From positions 62,001-126,000 of the forward strand of contig CAKRMH010000006.1 of assembly GCA_934364805.1 (NCBI GenBank): a stretch of DNA of 64,000 nucleotides. The letters run 5' to 3'. Both the position numbers and the translations under genes were made by a program. The notes under the pieces are model-generated. The model was not told the origin of the DNA. It worked only from the letters and a program-made list of their open reading frames with translations, and searched no databases. Origin of the DNA: an uncultured Lachnospiraceae bacterium (lineage in GTDB: Bacteria; Bacillota; Clostridia; Lachnospirales; Lachnospiraceae). Shown in pieces: positions 55,401-63,075 of this stretch (positions within the stretch are counted from its first letter, which is position 1; each line of letters opens with the position of its first letter).

Positions 55401-55884
55401 TCGTAATGACATCTGTCAGTTTTGCTGAAAAAACCTGGGAGCTGCGTCCACTTTCCACAAACGCTTTCAGACATTCCGGTGTAATATTATACTGCATCAG
55501 TTCGGACAAAAGTGATTTTAATTCGCTGATATACCCCATCCGGTTCAGGTTCGGACGCAGTATCGTCAGTTCTTCTTCTTTCTGCTGTGCAACCTTACGC
55601 AGTACAAGATTCTTTCCGGTCTCTTCCAGAACCGTCAGATCCTTCCTGCCCAGCTCATCAAAAACACGGTATGCAAGACGTGGAAAACTCACAACATCAA
55701 TATTCATGATTGCTTTGTTCGGTGCAAGATCTACCAGTTCACGCTGCGTCTGCATCGTAAACTGCTCCGGAACTACAACAAAATAGGTTTTTTCCGGATT
55801 GGCTCCTGCCTCTTTCACAAGCTGGTGATACATATATACGGATTTTCCACTTCCGGAATTTCCCAAAACAAATTGTAAAGACAT
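52462..55884 (-). CDS. addB: ATP-dependent helicase/nuclease subunit B
   Basis: 1140 residues. N-terminal LGNSGSGKSVYMYHQL Walker A motif, an inactive helicase core, and a C-terminal RecB-like nuclease domain with KVIDYKSGNTKF. Iron-sulfur cysteines stand at CAYAHF (about residue 765) and in the C-terminal CNYCPYQGVC, as in Bacillus AddB. The start ATG 55884 has AAAGGG upstream; 33 bases separate it from the kinase-like gene. Confidence 0.94.
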   Translation of the reverse strand: MSLQFVLGNSGSGKSVYMYHQLVKEAGANPEKTYFVVVPEQFTMQTQRELVDLAPNKAIMNIDVVSFPRLAYRVFDELGRKDLTVLEETGKNLVLRKVAQQKEEELTILRPNLNRMGYISELKSLLSELMQYNITPECLKAFVESGRSSQVFSAKLTDVITMYQGFEQSIKDSYITAEEILTVLSDVADQSKIIRDSVIVFDEFTGFTPVQMKLMQRLLVLADSVWVALTIDAREDFYRSRGVQELFHMPKKTIQALQKMCEQLNVKVREPVILSDGAKWRFAKAPSLYFMEQNLFRPSYQRKFGEIPEIGISAVKNPREEMLLVARRICHLVREEGYRYKDIAVVTGDMDTYGNYVEHVFAKYQIPCFLDRTREILFHPFIEFIRASLEVVSSDFSYQAVFRYLRCGFCGIGEDDIDRLENYVLATGIRGKSVWSRKFLRMPRNKKNTDLERMEELRGQIYGAVAPIYQVFHKKDSTVGEQLTALYHLIEGLGIEAQLGEREQQYLEAGMQTKAKEYGQIYRIVMDLFDKIYRLLGEDHMEIQEFVEVLDAGLDAAKVAVIPPGYDSVTIGDIERTRLNHVRALFFIGVNDGIIPKAGAQGGIISEYERQILSENDMELAPGPREQVFIQKFYLYLNLTKPSEKLYLSYACVDRDGKSIRPSYLIGTVLRMFPDMKVQMEEDLTTVLDHVTPEAALDYLIRGERGEQWYALAKWFLKDDSEKGKEAFEQILTAEFAHYEEEPVSRAIARAIYGRTLEGSVTRLERFAACAYAHFLQYGLRLRERDICGFAEMDMGNIYHEALQIYSVHLKESQYDWFTVPEEIRDDMAKEAFEQAVAEYSVPEAYEAAESRHQLERMQHILKQTVWALTKQVRKGRFVPSEFEISFSREEDLEAIQFQLDKEEQMKLTGRIDRLDICQEDGRLFVKVIDYKSGNTKFDLVKIYQGMQLQLVVYMNAAIELERKAHPQLEMVPGAIFYYHIDDPVIEMQEKSDLSEKEYKQAILKALCPDGLVNRDEDVYRAMDDEFEEKSDVIPVQLTKKGTIHERNSKVAETMEFDLIQKFVRSRMETCGREIYQGKISVNPYTSGTESSCNYCPYQGVCGLDLKIPGYRVRTLENLKKDEVFDRMQTELAVQESRKE

Positions 55885-55917
55885 TGACCCTTTCTACCTT
55901 TCTGATAACTATATTTA

Positions 55918-56487
55918 TTATCTCACTGCTGAGTCAATATAGTCAATCAGAACCTTTAACGTATGTTCTTCTCCGATCCGGTCCGTATCCAAACACATGG
56001 TATAGTTTCTGCCATCTCCCCAGTGCTCGCCCGTATAATATTTATGAAAAGTACTTCTTTTATCGTCCACTTCATCAATCAGATGGGAAGCTTTTTTCTC
56101 ATTCAGTTTCTGAAGTTCCATTGTTCTTTGTACCCGGTGTGTTCTGTCACTGTGAAGGAAAAATGACAGACAGTCGTCTCTGTCCTGATAGATATAGTTA
56201 CCGCATCTTCCGATCAGAACAAATGACTCTTCTTCAATCAGACTCTTCAAAATATCAAATTCCTTATGCCAGGACTGATCCGTGCCATTTTCGATCGCAA
56301 TTGCATAAAGCAGGCTGTTCATTGGTTTTTCTGAAAAAAATGATTCCATTTCATCCAGAATCCCTTTTTCTTTTGCTTTTTCTACCAGAATTTCTTTATC
56401 ATATAATGGAAGATGATAATGTTCTGCAAGTTTTTTCCCGATCTCATGTCCGCCACTTCCTGATTCTCTCGCAATTGTAATAATCAT
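55918..56487 (-). CDS. cytidylate kinase-like family protein
   Basis: 189 residues. P-loop at residues 7-15 (ARESGSGGHEIGKKLA), a LVGRCGNYI motif, and a lid with arginines. This is the cytidylate kinase-like family (AAA_26) common in Clostridia and distinct from true Cmk. The substrate is not established. GGGAGG precedes ATG 56487. Member of the nth-to-PAP2 operon. Confidence 0.82.
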   Translation of the reverse strand: MIITIARESGSGGHEIGKKLAEHYHLPLYDKEILVEKAKEKGILDEMESFFSEKPMNSLLYAIAIENGTDQSWHKEFDILKSLIEEESFVLIGRCGNYIYQDRDDCLSFFLHSDRTHRVQRTMELQKLNEKKASHLIDEVDDKRSTFHKYYTGEHWGDGRNYTMCLDTDRIGEEHTLKVLIDYIDSAVR

Positions 56488-56510
56488 ATAAAATTTCCTC
56501 CCTGTATATC

Positions 56511-57203
56511 CTAATAAATTCCTGCATAAATCATGGACAAAACTACTGTAATCAGTCCGGACACTGCAATCGAAAGACTGCTCATTGCCCCCTCGATCTC
56601 ACCAAGTTCCATCGCTTTTGCCGTACCAACCGCATGGGATGCTGAACCGATCGCAATTCCTTTTGCAATTGGCTCCTCGATCCGGAACAGTTTACAGATA
56701 AATTCTGCTGTAATATTTCCAAATACACCTGTGATGATAATGACAGCCACGGTAATTGTTACCACGCCACCAAGCTCTTCGGAAATTCCCATTCCAATTG
56801 CTGTCGTAATTGACTTTGGAAGAAGTGTCACATATTCTGCATGGCTTAACTGAAATAACATCGACAGAACAAGCACGCAGGTTACACTTGTGAGTGCTCC
56901 CGACACAATGCCAGCCATGATTGCCCGGATATTTTTCTTTAAAAGCTCAAACTGCTCATATAAAGGTACTGCAAGACATACCGTTGCCGGAGTCAGCAGA
57001 TATGACAGATATTTTGCTCCATTGTTATATGTGTCATAATCAATATGACATACAAGCAGAATAATAATCACTGCTGCAATGGAAAAAAGCAGTGGATTCA
57101 AAAGTGCAATTTTTGTCTTCCGCTTGCACCATACACCAAGTTCATACATCGCAATACTTATCATAACCCCAAAAAACAGGGACTGCATCATTAAATCGTT
57201 CAT
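56511..57203 (-). CDS. lrgB: LrgB/CidB-family membrane protein
   Basis: 230 residues with about six to seven helices and the conserved segments LPKSITTAIGMGISEELGG and GIAIGSASHAVGTAKAMELG of the LrgB family. Partner of LrgA in holin/antiholin-like control of murein hydrolases and, in some species, in glycolate or pyruvate export. The start ATG 57203 follows the lrgA stop by one base. Confidence 0.9.
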   Translation of the reverse strand: MNDLMMQSLFFGVMISIAMYELGVWCKRKTKIALLNPLLFSIAAVIIILLVCHIDYDTYNNGAKYLSYLLTPATVCLAVPLYEQFELLKKNIRAIMAGIVSGALTSVTCVLVLSMLFQLSHAEYVTLLPKSITTAIGMGISEELGGVVTITVAVIIITGVFGNITAEFICKLFRIEEPIAKGIAIGSASHAVGTAKAMELGEIEGAMSSLSIAVSGLITVVLSMIYAGIY

Positions 57204-57204
57204 C

Positions 57205-57576
57205 CTAATTCTCCTTTGCTGCCTTTGCTTTCTTCTCTTTACGGATCACCGCCTGTGTAACCACTCCGGATACTCCCATAACAATAATGGTTGAAACCAC
57301 CGTGATTACAGCAACCGGAAGTAAAACCGGCTGTAATACGCCCCAGGATTCCAGCAGACCAACACCTGCCGGAATAAACATAAGCGGCATGATCTCAATC
57401 AGGAATTTGGCGGTATCCTTGACCGCCGAAAGCTTCATGATTCCGTTCTCTAATGCAATAAATAAGATTACAAGTCCATAAATACTTGCCGGAATTGGAA
57501 GTGGAACGATGTATTTTAACACTTCTCCAATAAATGATATGGCAAGTATGATCATAAATTGTCTCAAAAATTTCAT
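57205..57576 (-). CDS. lrgA: LrgA/CidA-family holin-like protein
   Basis: 123 residues with four helices; LGEVLKYIVPLPIPASIYGLV-type and LIEIMPLMFIPAGVGL segments are the family signature. The start ATG 57576 (AGGAG eight bases upstream) is used because the longer frame (from 57705) overlaps nth. Directly coupled to lrgB. No LytS/LytR pair is nearby. Confidence 0.88.
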   Translation of the reverse strand: MKFLRQFMIILAISFIGEVLKYIVPLPIPASIYGLVILFIALENGIMKLSAVKDTAKFLIEIMPLMFIPAGVGLLESWGVLQPVLLPVAVITVVSTIIVMGVSGVVTQAVIRKEKKAKAAKEN

Positions 57577-57601
57577 AATTACGACTCCTGTATTTTTGTT
57601 T

Positions 57602-58246
57602 TTACTTTTGTTGTGACTGGTTATACCGACACACATCTGCCAGGCAGCAGATCTCACAATGCGGTATAGTTCTTGCCGTACAGACTTCTCTTCCATGATC
57701 GACAAATCTGTGGCACAGTGCGTTTCCTTCTTCCGGTGGAATGATCTTTCGAAGTGCCATCTCCACCTGCTTTGGATCTTTTAGATTATCCACAAGTCCG
57801 ATCCGGTTGCTCAGACGGATGCAGTGTGTATCTGTTACGATCGCTGGTTTTCCATAGACATCTCCCAAAATCAGATTCGCACTTTTCCGGCCAACGCCTG
57901 GAAGTTTTAGTAACTCTTCCATCGTATCCGGAACCTGATAATGATACTCTTCACGCAGCATGCGCATACATGCACTGATGTCTCTTGCTTTGCTATTTCC
58001 AAGGCCACATGGTCTTATAATCTGTTCAATGTCTTCCGGCTTTGCATCTGCCAGTGCATCCACATCTGGATAAGCCTTGTACAGATCTTCCACCACAATA
58101 TTGACTCTCGCATCGGTACACTGTGCTGCAAGGCGTACACTGACCAGAAGCTTCCATGCCTGATCATAATCTAGTGTACAATCGGAATTCGGATATGCCT
58201 TTTTTAATCTTTGAATTACCTCTAATGCTCTCTGTTTTTTTGTCAT
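57602..58246 (-). CDS. nth: endonuclease III
   Basis: About 214 residues. DNA glycosylase/AP lyase for oxidised pyrimidines. Helix-hairpin-helix LPGVGRKSANLIL with the catalytic lysine, and the catalytic aspartate in VTDTHCIRLSNR. The C-terminal 4Fe-4S ligands are spaced C-x7-C-x2-C-x5-C, one residue longer in the first gap than the Escherichia coli pattern (x6). The start is ATG 58246, seven bases from GAGG; ATG 58252 is too close to that site. First gene of the long repair/envelope operon. Confidence 0.93.
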   Translation of the reverse strand: MTKKQRALEVIQRLKKAYPNSDCTLDYDQAWKLLVSVRLAAQCTDARVNIVVEDLYKAYPDVDALADAKPEDIEQIIRPCGLGNSKARDISACMRMLREEYHYQVPDTMEELLKLPGVGRKSANLILGDVYGKPAIVTDTHCIRLSNRIGLVDNLKDPKQVEMALRKIIPPEEGNALCHRFVDHGREVCTARTIPHCEICCLADVCRYNQSQQK

Positions 58247-58309
58247 ATTCATTCCTCTTTATCGTCACCTCTTTTGTCTGAGAGAGGTATTCTTTTCGTA
58301 TCATTCCTA

Positions 58310-58337
58310 ATTATATACTACTATTTTCCCAAATCAA
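58310..58337 (-). promoter_or_regulatory. promoter of the nth-to-PAP2 operon
   Basis: Minus strand TTGATT (58332-58337), a 16-base spacer and TATAAT (58310-58315). Confidence 0.65.
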
Positions 58338-58390
58338 CTGCATTTATGTACTAAATTTCATCCAATCCTGGCAATTACTTCCCTATAAAA

Positions 58391-58424
58391 CAAAAAGCAG
58401 TTTCCGTATCTCAGGAAACTGCTT
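58391..58424 (-). terminator. terminator of the purO-purH operon
   Basis: Stem AAGCAGTTTCC / GGAAACTGCTT with an 8-base loop, then TTTG-TTTT on the minus strand, about 20 bases after the transformylase stop. Confidence 0.85.
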
Positions 58425-58446
58425 GGCTTTTTTGTTTGGTTGTTCA

Positions 58447-59625
58447 TTAATGATGGAACAAACGAATTCCAGTAAAACTCATAACCATTCCATATTTATT
58501 GCAGGTATCGATTACATGATCATCACGGATCGATCCTCCCGGCTCTGCAACATAAGACACACCACTCTTATGCGCACGCTCAATGTTGTCTCCGAATGGG
58601 AAGAATGCATCTGATCCAAGCGCAACACCGGTATTTTTATCCAGCCATGCTCTCTTTTCTTCTGCTGTAAAAACTGCAGGTTTTACTTTAAAGATCTTCT
58701 GCCATTCTCCTTCTGCAAGAACATCCATGTAATCTTCTCCCATGTAAAGGTCGATCGCATTGTCTCTGTCTGCACGACGGATTCCGTCTACAAACTGAAG
58801 ACCAAGAACCTGTGGAGACTGACGCAGCCACCAGTTATCTGCCTTTGATCCTGCAAGACGTGTACAGTGGATTCGTGACTGCTGACCAGCTCCGATACCG
58901 ATTGCCTGTCCGCCTTTTACATAACATACGGAATTTGACTGTGTATATTTTAATGTGATCATTGCAATTGCAAGATCAATCTTAGCCTGATCCGGAAGTT
59001 CTTTATTCTCTGTAACGATATTGTCAAAGAACTTATCATCGATGTTCAGTTCATTTCTTCCCTGCTCAAAAGTAATACCAAATACCTGTTTTCTTTCGAT
59101 TGGAGCCGGCTCATAAGCTGGATCGATCTCGATCACACAGTAATTGCCTTTCTTTTTTGCTTTTAAAATCTCAAGAGCTTCTTCTGTATAACCTGGTGCA
59201 ATCACACCGTCAGATACTTCTCTTTTGATTACAAGTGCTGTTTCTTTATCACATACATCGGATAAAGAAATAAAATCACCAAATGATGACATACGGTCAG
59301 CGCCTCTTGCTCTGATATATGCATTTGCAAGCGGTGTAAACTCGATGTCCAGATCATCTACCCAGTAGATCTTTTTTTCAACATCGCTGAGTGGAAGTCC
59401 TACTGCTGCACCTGCCGGTGATACATGTTTAAATGAAGTAGCTGCTGGAAGGCCAGTTGCTTTCTTTAATTCACGAACAAGCTGCCATCCATTAAATGCA
59501 TCTAAAAAATTGATATATCCAGCTCTTCCGTTTAAAACCTTAATTGGAAGTTCTCCGTTCTCCATATAGATTCTGGAAGGTTTCTGATTTGGGTTACATC
59601 CGTATTTTAATTCATATTCCTGCAT
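58447..59625 (-). CDS. purH: AICAR transformylase, stand-alone (PurH C-terminal type)
   Basis: 392 residues carrying only the formyltransferase half of PurH: LKYGCNPNQKPS at the N-terminus, SFKHVSPAGAAVG (active-site Lys-His), TQSNSVCYVK, GQAIGIGAGQQSRIHC and AEPGGSIRD. It transfers the formyl group from 10-formyl-THF to AICAR. The MGS-like IMP cyclohydrolase domain of normal bifunctional PurH is absent; a separate PurO-type protein is encoded 47 bases upstream. Confidence 0.92.
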   Translation of the reverse strand: MQEYELKYGCNPNQKPSRIYMENGELPIKVLNGRAGYINFLDAFNGWQLVRELKKATGLPAATSFKHVSPAGAAVGLPLSDVEKKIYWVDDLDIEFTPLANAYIRARGADRMSSFGDFISLSDVCDKETALVIKREVSDGVIAPGYTEEALEILKAKKKGNYCVIEIDPAYEPAPIERKQVFGITFEQGRNELNIDDKFFDNIVTENKELPDQAKIDLAIAMITLKYTQSNSVCYVKGGQAIGIGAGQQSRIHCTRLAGSKADNWWLRQSPQVLGLQFVDGIRRADRDNAIDLYMGEDYMDVLAEGEWQKIFKVKPAVFTAEEKRAWLDKNTGVALGSDAFFPFGDNIERAHKSGVSYVAEPGGSIRDDHVIDTCNKYGMVMSFTGIRLFHH

Positions 59626-59672
59626 GATTTCTGCTCCTATTCCACTTTTCTATTGAATATCCCATCAAAGAT

Positions 59673-60386
59673 TTATTTATTCTTGTTAATAATTCTGGAT
59701 TCGTATTTGCCAGTCTCAATATCAATATATCTTACAAACAGGGAAACCTTATTGTCCTCATCCAGGTTCTCCCATACGAGTTTTGCAAATGTATCAATAT
59801 CCCCATCGATATCCACACATACCGGTTCTCCTTCAAAGCTTGGAAGTGGATTACCGTCTCCCATATAAGTATGGATAAAACGTCCCTCTCCAGCCTTAGG
59901 ATTCTCATATGCAAACGTATACCGGTTGCAGCTGTCCGGATCACCGTTGTTACTCTTTAAAATAGACATTGCATAATTGAATTTTCCTTCTTCAATATGC
60001 ATAATTCCGGAAATACGTGGTGTATAATTTGGCGCATCCGGCTCAAATTCACGTGTTCTGAGTGCCTGTTCAAAAGTCTGCTGTTTGTCCATAAGATCAT
60101 AAATAGTATCTGTCTGATCTCCGTTTGTTACGATTGTTTTATTTCCAAGTACACGAACCGGTGCATAAATGATCAGACTTGGATCACTTAATTTTGATGG
60201 ATCAAATGCCTGTGTACGGATGCCTTCTCCGTCTTCCACAAATACTCGATTACGGCTATTCTCACTTCTTCCCATAATAAAATATGCAGTCACTGCTGAT
60301 TTGCCATCTTTGGATCTTCCAATTACAATTCCTCTTCCAGGATAGGAAGTTGCTGATAACTCATCTTTTAAAGACATCTTTTTCAT
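59673..60386 (-). CDS. purO: IMP cyclohydrolase, PurO type
   Basis: 237 residues matching the archaeal-type IMP cyclohydrolase family (PurO, NTN-hydrolase-like fold): LSATSYPGRGIVIG, AYFIMGRSENSRNR (substrate arginines), and the internal TPRISG and CNRYTFAYE segments. It closes FAICAR to IMP, the last purine step, and completes what the neighbouring transformylase cannot do. GAGAGG precedes ATG 60386; ATG 60377 is also possible. Confidence 0.88.
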   Translation of the reverse strand: MKKMSLKDELSATSYPGRGIVIGRSKDGKSAVTAYFIMGRSENSRNRVFVEDGEGIRTQAFDPSKLSDPSLIIYAPVRVLGNKTIVTNGDQTDTIYDLMDKQQTFEQALRTREFEPDAPNYTPRISGIMHIEEGKFNYAMSILKSNNGDPDSCNRYTFAYENPKAGEGRFIHTYMGDGNPLPSFEGEPVCVDIDGDIDTFAKLVWENLDEDNKVSLFVRYIDIETGKYESRIINKNK

Positions 60387-60428
60387 TTTAATTACCTCTC
60401 GTAAACTTAATTATCAATTACATGTTTC

Positions 60429-60457
60429 ATTGTAACATGACAAAATTTGATTTACAA
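60429..60457 (-). promoter_or_regulatory. promoter of the purO-purH operon
   Basis: Minus strand TTGTAA (60452-60457), 17 bases, TACAAT (60429-60434), giving a leader of about 35 bases. I see no purine riboswitch. Confidence 0.6.
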
Positions 60458-60523
60458 TGCGCCAGGCGCTATTAGCCTTATGAAATTATTTACTCAGTTA
60501 TATTAGTTTCACTAATAAATAGT

Positions 60524-60565
60524 AAAAACAGCCTTTGCTCTTAAAAAGCAAAGACTGTTTTTTAA
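60524..60565 (-). terminator. terminator after the DUF711 gene
   Basis: Minus strand AAACAG(T)CTTTGC / GCAAAG(G)CTGTTT with a small loop, ending in TTTTTAC. Confidence 0.85.
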
Positions 60566-60576
60566 CTTCTGATCAA

Positions 60577-61941
60577 TTAGTTTTTAAAACTGTGAATTGG
60601 AGCCGGGATTCTTCCTCCACGGTTTACGAATGCTTCACAGGAATATGGATTTACCGGCATAACCGGTGCATAACCGAATAATCCGCCAAATTCAACTTTA
60701 TCCCCTACGGTCTTACCGATTGCTGGGATCAGACGGGCTGCTGTTGTTTTCTGGTTTACCATTCCGATTGCCATTTCATCTGCGATCATTCCGGAAATTG
60801 TGGCAGCTTTTGTATCTCCAGGAATTGCGATCATGTCAAGTCCGACAGAACATACACAAGTCATGGCTTCAAGCTTCTCAAGGCTGATTGCTCCTGCTTC
60901 TACTGCATTGATCATTCCCTGATCCTCGCTGACTGGAATAAATGCTCCGCTTAATCCGCCAACATAAGAGGATGCCATAACGCCACCTTTTTTCACCTGA
61001 TCATTTAACATGGCAAGTGCAGCAGTTGTTCCAGGTGCGCCTGCATATTCCAGTCCACACTCACAGAGAATATCTGCAACACTGTCGCCGATTGCTGGTG
61101 TTGGTGCAAGCGACAGGTCCACGATACCAAATGGAATATTCATCATCTTGGATGCTTCCTGTGCAACAAGCTGACCAACCCTGGTTACCTTAAATGCTGT
61201 CTTTTTGATTGTCTCGCAGAGAACTTCAAAATTCTCTCCACGAACCTTCTCTAACGCTGTTTTTACAACACCTGGTCCGCTGACACCGACATTGATAATT
61301 GCATCTGCTTCTGTTACTCCATGGAATGCACCTGCCATAAATGGATTATCATCCGGAGCATTACAAAATACAACAAGCTTCATGCAGTCCGCCGAATCAT
61401 TATCTTTCGAAATCTCTGCGGTCTGAAGGATAATGTCTCCCATAAGTCTTACCGCATCCATATTAATACCTGTCTTGGTGGATGCAAGGTTGACAGAACT
61501 ACATACTCTCTCCGTGTTATGAAGTGCCTGAGGAATCGAACGGATCAGCATTTCGTCTGCTTTCGTCATACCCTTTGATACCAGAGCTGAATAACCACCG
61601 ATCAGGTTTACTCCTACCGCTTTTGCAGCGCGGTCCATTGTTGCTGCGATCGTTGTGAAATCTTCTGGTGTCTTACATGCAGATCCTCCCACCAGAGCAA
61701 TCGGCGTAACGGAAATTCTTTTATTTACGATTGGAATCGAATAGCTTTTCTCGATTTTTTCTCCTGTTGCTACAAGATCCTTTGCAACAGTTGTAATTTT
61801 GTTATAAATATTCTGATTCAGACGATCAAGATCCGAATCAATACAATCCAAAAGGCTGATACCCAGTGTAATTGTTCTTACATCCAGGTTTTCCTTTTCG
61901 ATCATTTCATTGGTTTCCTGTACTTCCCAGCTGTTAATCAT
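60577..61941 (-). CDS. DUF711/UPF0210 (PFL-like) family protein
   Basis: 454 residues, soluble, glycine-rich, matching the UPF0210/DUF711 family that is structurally related to pyruvate formate-lyase barrels but lacks a known reaction. Conserved blocks seen: GGSACKTPEDF, GGYSALVSKGM, FGIVDLSLAPTPAIGDSVADIL, GGLSGAFIPVSED and GGLFGYAPVMPVN near the end. GGAGG lies ten bases before ATG 61941. It is paired with the ACT protein just upstream, the common arrangement in Firmicutes, so the ACT protein is probably its ligand-sensing partner. Confidence 0.88.
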   Translation of the reverse strand: MINSWEVQETNEMIEKENLDVRTITLGISLLDCIDSDLDRLNQNIYNKITTVAKDLVATGEKIEKSYSIPIVNKRISVTPIALVGGSACKTPEDFTTIAATMDRAAKAVGVNLIGGYSALVSKGMTKADEMLIRSIPQALHNTERVCSSVNLASTKTGINMDAVRLMGDIILQTAEISKDNDSADCMKLVVFCNAPDDNPFMAGAFHGVTEADAIINVGVSGPGVVKTALEKVRGENFEVLCETIKKTAFKVTRVGQLVAQEASKMMNIPFGIVDLSLAPTPAIGDSVADILCECGLEYAGAPGTTAALAMLNDQVKKGGVMASSYVGGLSGAFIPVSEDQGMINAVEAGAISLEKLEAMTCVCSVGLDMIAIPGDTKAATISGMIADEMAIGMVNQKTTAARLIPAIGKTVGDKVEFGGLFGYAPVMPVNPYSCEAFVNRGGRIPAPIHSFKN

Positions 61942-61970
61942 TATTTGCTTTCCTCCATGTTAAGATCTGA

Positions 61971-62255
61971 TTAGATACGATGCATTTTTTCGAAGATTTC
62001 TTCTCTCTGGCATTTGATTGAAACGCCGATTTCTTCTCCCAATGCTTCCATCTCGCTGGAAATGTCTGCAAAATGTTTTTTTGCGGAAGCCATATCAACG
62101 ATCATCATCATGTTAAAATAACCGGAAACGATTGTCTGCGAAATGTCTAACACATTTACACCATTGTCTGCCAGATAGGTGCATACTCGTGCAATGATAC
62201 CTACGGTATCTTTACCAACTACTGTAATGATTGTTTTGTCCATTGTTTTTTCCAT
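61971..62255 (-). CDS. ACT-domain protein (UPF0237)
   Basis: 94 residues: a single ACT domain with VVGKDTVGIIARVCTYLADNGVNVLDI, the ligand loop of amino-acid-binding regulators. Members of UPF0237 are encoded next to DUF711 proteins; here the gap is 29 bases. The ligand is unknown. AAAAGGAG precedes ATG 62255. Confidence 0.9.
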   Translation of the reverse strand: MEKTMDKTIITVVGKDTVGIIARVCTYLADNGVNVLDISQTIVSGYFNMMMIVDMASAKKHFADISSEMEALGEEIGVSIKCQREEIFEKMHRI

Positions 62256-62270
62256 AATAATCTCCTTTTA

Positions 62271-63074
62271 CTATTCTGCACGGATAATCGGGGAAACCGC
62301 ATCCCTCTTTGCAACATACATTGGGAAATCATCTGCCCGGTATGGGTTATCTCCCTGTGTTACTTCCAGACGCACTGTCTCATAAGCCAGTTCCTCGTAA
62401 TTGTTTTCCTTACTCAGATGTCCCAACATAATTGTGCCAAATTTATCATGAAGAAGCTGACCAAGCAGCTGGCCGCTCCGTTCATTCGATAGATGTCCCC
62501 TGTCTCCAAGGATTCTTTGTTTTAACGGGTATGGATAGGATCCTACCTGAAGCATATGTATATCATGATTTGCCTCTAACAGAAGCGCATCCAGATTCTG
62601 CAGTTTATCAATGATCTTCTGGTCATAATTGCCAAGATCAGTCACTACAGCCATGGTATGTCTGCTTTCCGAAACTTTATATGCGACCGGTTCTGCCGCA
62701 TCATGTGAGATTGCGATCGGCTCAATTTCCAGATCTCCAACCTTAAAATTCTCTTCTTCATGGATTTCATGAAAAAGCTCATGATCTATTTTACCAACTG
62801 ATTTGGTATTTTTTATTGCTCCAATCGTACCAGGTGTTGCATAGATTGGCAAGCCATAACGCCTTGCCATTACTCCCAGTCCCGCAATGTGATCAACATG
62901 CTCATGCGTCACCATAATTCCATCCAGTTCATCTGCTTTCAGACCAATGGCATTCAGACCATTTTCGATACGCTTTCCGCTGATTCCTGCATCAATCAGG
63001 ACATGGTGATCATCAGAACCTACGCAGATACAGTTTCCACTGCTTCCGCTTGCAATACTGCATAACTCTAACAT
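62271..63074 (-). CDS. metallo-beta-lactamase fold hydrolase, WalJ/YycJ-like
   Basis: About 267 residues. N-terminal LCSIASGSSGNCICVG, the HxHxDH site in THEHVDHIAG, a second-sphere TDLGN and the NHDIHMLQVG segment are typical of YycJ/WalJ. The enzyme is a probable 5'-3' nuclease-type or phosphodiesterase MBL protein. In Bacillus the gene lies in the walRK operon; here it is about 55 kb away. The start ATG 63074, two bases after the upstream stop, is chosen because the longer frame overlaps the previous gene. Confidence 0.87.
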   Translation of the reverse strand: MLELCSIASGSSGNCICVGSDDHHVLIDAGISGKRIENGLNAIGLKADELDGIMVTHEHVDHIAGLGVMARRYGLPIYATPGTIGAIKNTKSVGKIDHELFHEIHEEENFKVGDLEIEPIAISHDAAEPVAYKVSESRHTMAVVTDLGNYDQKIIDKLQNLDALLLEANHDIHMLQVGSYPYPLKQRILGDRGHLSNERSGQLLGQLLHDKFGTIMLGHLSKENNYEELAYETVRLEVTQGDNPYRADDFPMYVAKRDAVSPIIRAE

Positions 63075-63075
63075 C

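Noticed and set aside
57205..57705. Longer 166-residue start for LrgA
   Set aside because: The extension overlaps nth and lacks homology-like features; ATG 57576 has a good ribosome-binding site.
60428..60459. CATTGTAA-N16-TTACAATG inverted repeat at the purO promoter
   Set aside because: The arms coincide with the -35 (TTGTAA) and -10 (TACAAT), which are naturally near-complementary; no independent sign of an operator.
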